NCBI GenBank assembly: GCA_030037875.1
Contig: JASHPV010000015.1
Span: 1-5,737, forward strand
Source of the DNA: Thermoplasmata archaeon
GTDB lineage: Archaea > Thermoplasmatota > Thermoplasmata > Lutacidiplasmatales > UBA184
Direction: 5' to 3'
DNA: 5,737 bases
Translations under genes and position numbers: made by a program
The notes under the pieces: model-generated
Databases searched by the model: none
What the model was told of the DNA's origin: nothing
What the model saw: only the letters and a program-made list of their open reading frames with translations
Shown: piece after piece, positions 5,511-5,737 of the stretch
How positions within the stretch are numbered: position 1 is the stretch's first letter
Layout of the letters: each line of letters starts with the position of its first letter

Positions 5511-5737
5511 CGTGGAGGATCGATGTCCTGGGGAACCCGCCCCCGGACCCGACGAGCCCGGGCCTCGACCGGTCGCTGTGGGAGTTCGCGGCGGGTCTCG
5601 TCCGCCGAGGTCACAAGGTCCGGATACTGTTCGCGACCCCGACGCCCACCGTCCCACCCCCCTACCGGGGCGTCGAAGGCGTCCCGGTTCCGGTCGTTCC
5701 CTCTATGCGTCGGCCCGTTCCCCAGGCCGTCGAGGTG
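5504..5737 (+). CDS. Probable glycosyltransferase (GT4-like N-terminal domain), 5' part only
   Basis: The 78 visible codons look like the N-terminal Rossmann half of a GT-B fold, family 4-type glycosyltransferase, which would transfer sugar from a nucleotide-sugar to a glycan or lipid acceptor in the cytoplasm. Seen: a first strand WRIDVLGNPPP (4-14); a helix GLDRSLWEFAAGLVRRGHKV (20-39), whose RGHKV is typical of the family just before the second strand RILFAT; then YRGVEGVPVPVVP. The donor-binding C-terminal half, which would confirm the family, is beyond the window. The start is uncertain. GTG 5504 and GTG 5501 have no Shine-Dalgarno at a useful distance, and GTG 5459 is also in frame. ATG 5481, behind GGGGAGGG, is out of frame only because of the tandem duplication at 5495-5510. 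The gene may therefore be weakly expressed, phase-variable, or miscalled at that site. Confidence 0.7.
   Translation, partial: MTSWRIDVLGNPPPDPTSPGLDRSLWEFAAGLVRRGHKVRILFATPTPTVPPPYRGVEGVPVPVVPSMRRPVPQAVEV

Noticed and set aside
3890..5657. Large minus-strand frames (including 249- and 285-codon ones) opposite the phosphohydrolase and the 5' end of the glycosyltransferase
   Set aside because: They are antisense to a conserved enzyme whose metal ligands are all in the plus frame, and their composition is the Arg/Gly/Pro-rich pattern of GC-driven shadows.

Overview
This is a GC-rich archaeal window with four or five protein genes. The archaeal assignment rests on a complete 20S proteasome beta subunit of the Thermoplasma/euryarchaeal type, a complete two-KH-domain CPSF-like ribonuclease (aCPSF1/FttA, an archaeal hallmark), and archaeal TATA boxes of the form CTTATAT ahead of two genes. 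The proteasome sequence closely resembles what I remember of Thermoplasma acidophilum, which points to a high-GC Thermoplasmatota lineage. The phylum is moderately confident; anything finer is a guess.

Layout: bases 1-957 (minus strand) hold the first 319 codons of a succinate dehydrogenase/fumarate reductase flavoprotein. A 156-base divergent promoter region (958-1113) separates it from psmB (1114-1785, plus). A GC-rich hairpin sits in the 69-base gap before fttA (1855-3759). A 109-base gap with TATA-like elements and a short direct repeat leads to an alkaline-phosphatase-superfamily phosphohydrolase (about 3869-5383). After another hairpin, the 5' end of a probable glycosyltransferase runs off the right edge (5504-5737).

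Function: psmB and fttA form a conserved archaeal pair (also adjacent in Methanothermobacter as MTH1202/MTH1203) and are probably co-transcribed, linking protein turnover to RNA 3'-end formation and transcription termination. The phosphohydrolase and glycosyltransferase look like the start of a separate surface-glycan or lipid-modification neighbourhood (inference). The sdh gene belongs to respiration.

The most interesting points concern gene starts. The phosphohydrolase has no ATG, GTG or TTG in any forward frame across its conserved N-terminus, and the best-placed initiator is an ACG behind a good Shine-Dalgarno. The glycosyltransferase has a perfect 8-bp tandem duplication that puts its upstream ATG out of frame; removing one copy would restore one continuous ATG-initiated reading frame. 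I see no evidence for a wholly new multi-gene system, RNA genes, CRISPR arrays or insertion sequences.
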